Of a stretch of DNA of 42,202 nucleotides, positions 41,896 through 42,202 are shown in pieces. Position numbers and translations under genes: made by a program. The notes under the pieces were generated by a model that was not told the origin of the DNA, did no database searches, and saw only the letters and a list, made by a program, of their open reading frames with translations. Source of the DNA: Candidatus Kapaibacterium sp. (lineage in GTDB: Bacteria; Bacteroidota; Ignavibacteria; Kapaibacteriales; NICIL-2); the NCBI GenBank assembly GCA_025055755.1, contig JANWWF010000012.1, positions 1-42,202 on the forward strand, written 5' to 3'. How positions within the stretch are numbered: the stretch's first letter is position 1; each line of letters starts with the position of its first letter.

Positions 41896-42202
41896 CGGGT
41901 AATCACCAGTAGCGTGCTACTTATGCCACCAGGCGAACAGGCTTGCAGTACGTAGGTACCAGAGGGAAGCTCCAATTGGAGAGAATGAGTGCTGGAGCCT
42001 TCGACCATTCCCAGATTCGTATGCCAACGCTCAGTGCCCAGCATATCCAAGCAGCGCAGGTGGACAGGCATGCGAGAATCCACCGACAGCGTCACCTGGA
42101 GCGTCCCATCGCTGGGCTGCGGCTCGATACGCTCGATGAGTGGTGCTGCACCGCTCAGAAATAGCCGTGTAGTACCACCAGCGGTGCAGTAGTCGGTAAA
42201 CA
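41892..42202 (-). CDS. C-terminal part of a secreted protein with T9SS-type end (partial)
   Basis: The reverse frame is open from the right edge to the TGA at 41894-41892, about 102 residues, with the N-terminus outside the window. The visible part reads FTDYCTAGGTTRLFLSGAAP, then IERIEPQPSDGTLQVTL, and SGTYVLQACSPGG near the end. The PQPSDG turn, the LDMLGTERW strand and the GTYVLQ strand fit the pattern of a T9SS type A sorting domain. The protein is therefore probably exported. Its stop overlaps the start of the barrel/OmpA-like gene (ATGA), so the two are translated from one message. Nothing can be said about the main domain. Confidence 0.75.
   Translation of the reverse strand, partial: FTDYCTAGGTTRLFLSGAAPLIERIEPQPSDGTLQVTLSVDSRMPVHLRCLDMLGTERWHTNLGMVEGSSTHSLQLELPSGTYVLQACSPGGISSTLLVITR

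Noticed and set aside
1-42202. tRNA, rRNA, riboswitch, insertion sequence or phage genes
   Set aside because: No cloverleaf, conserved RNA core, transposase or integrase motif was recognised by eye; a covariance-model and HMM search would settle it.

Overview
The window looks like a chromosomal stretch from the Bacteroidota/Chlorobiota (FCB) side of the bacterial tree, possibly an Ignavibacteria- or Kapabacteria-type lineage. Three observations support this. First, type IX secretion (T9SS)-style C-terminal sorting domains end two proteins and a third partial one. Second, a glycogen synthase gene is chained to an envelope lipoprotein gene, an arrangement I recall from Bacteroidetes. Third, Shine-Dalgarno sequences are mostly weak or absent, while boxes of the Bacteroidetes form TAnnTTTG lie upstream of several genes. 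The phylum call is inference; no rRNA or tRNA gene was seen. No mobile element, CRISPR array or phage gene was recognised, and gene order is compact and housekeeping-like.

Layout. 1-3298 (minus): two paralogous exported proteins with a Cys/His-motif choice-of-anchor V type domain and Ig-like repeats; the downstream one runs off the left edge. 3574-7516 (plus): glgA, a lipoprotein and an outer-membrane barrel, joined by ATGA stop/start overlaps. 7513-10114 (minus): an S9 peptidase and a CobB-type sirtuin that starts inside it. 10266-15626: a class II glutamine amidotransferase, an orphan nuoC, an octanoyl/lipoyl transferase with a hairpin terminator, a two-domain oxidoreductase and an HNH endonuclease. 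15701-18591 (plus): a DUF1573 protein, a C-terminal processing protease and a DUF3108 protein. 18793-24620 (plus): a complete tripartite efflux operon (TolC-like, adaptor, ATPase, two permeases). 24642-28261 (plus): a family 3 glycosidase and an orphan nuoL. 28268-33353: a secreted PhoD-like phosphatase diverging from an NfeD protease, followed by a slipin and a DUF3365 heme protein. 33452-37300 (plus): succinate-semialdehyde dehydrogenase, a DcuC-family transporter and an FAD oxidoreductase. 37350-40042 (plus): a beta-propeller lipoprotein and apolipoprotein N-acyltransferase. 40027-42202 (minus): a barrel/OmpA-like protein preceded by the tail of a T9SS-type protein.

How it fits together. 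Much of the window concerns the envelope: T9SS cargo, lipoproteins and their acyltransferase, barrels, an efflux pump, a periplasmic protease and a cell-wall glycosidase. Respiration is represented by two isolated complex I genes, which implies that nuo genes are dispersed in this genome. I did not find a convincing, wholly undescribed system. The best new leads are: (a) a GCATWTTTGCAC-like element, present as four copies including a near-perfect 22-bp tandem duplication before nuoL, and as an inverted pair between the divergent phoD-like and nfeD genes; (b) the atypical CXCH and CX4CH motifs in the tandem paralogs; (c) a terminator that ends six bases before the start codon of the two-domain oxidoreductase; and (d) the stop/start-coupled glgA-lipoprotein-barrel unit.
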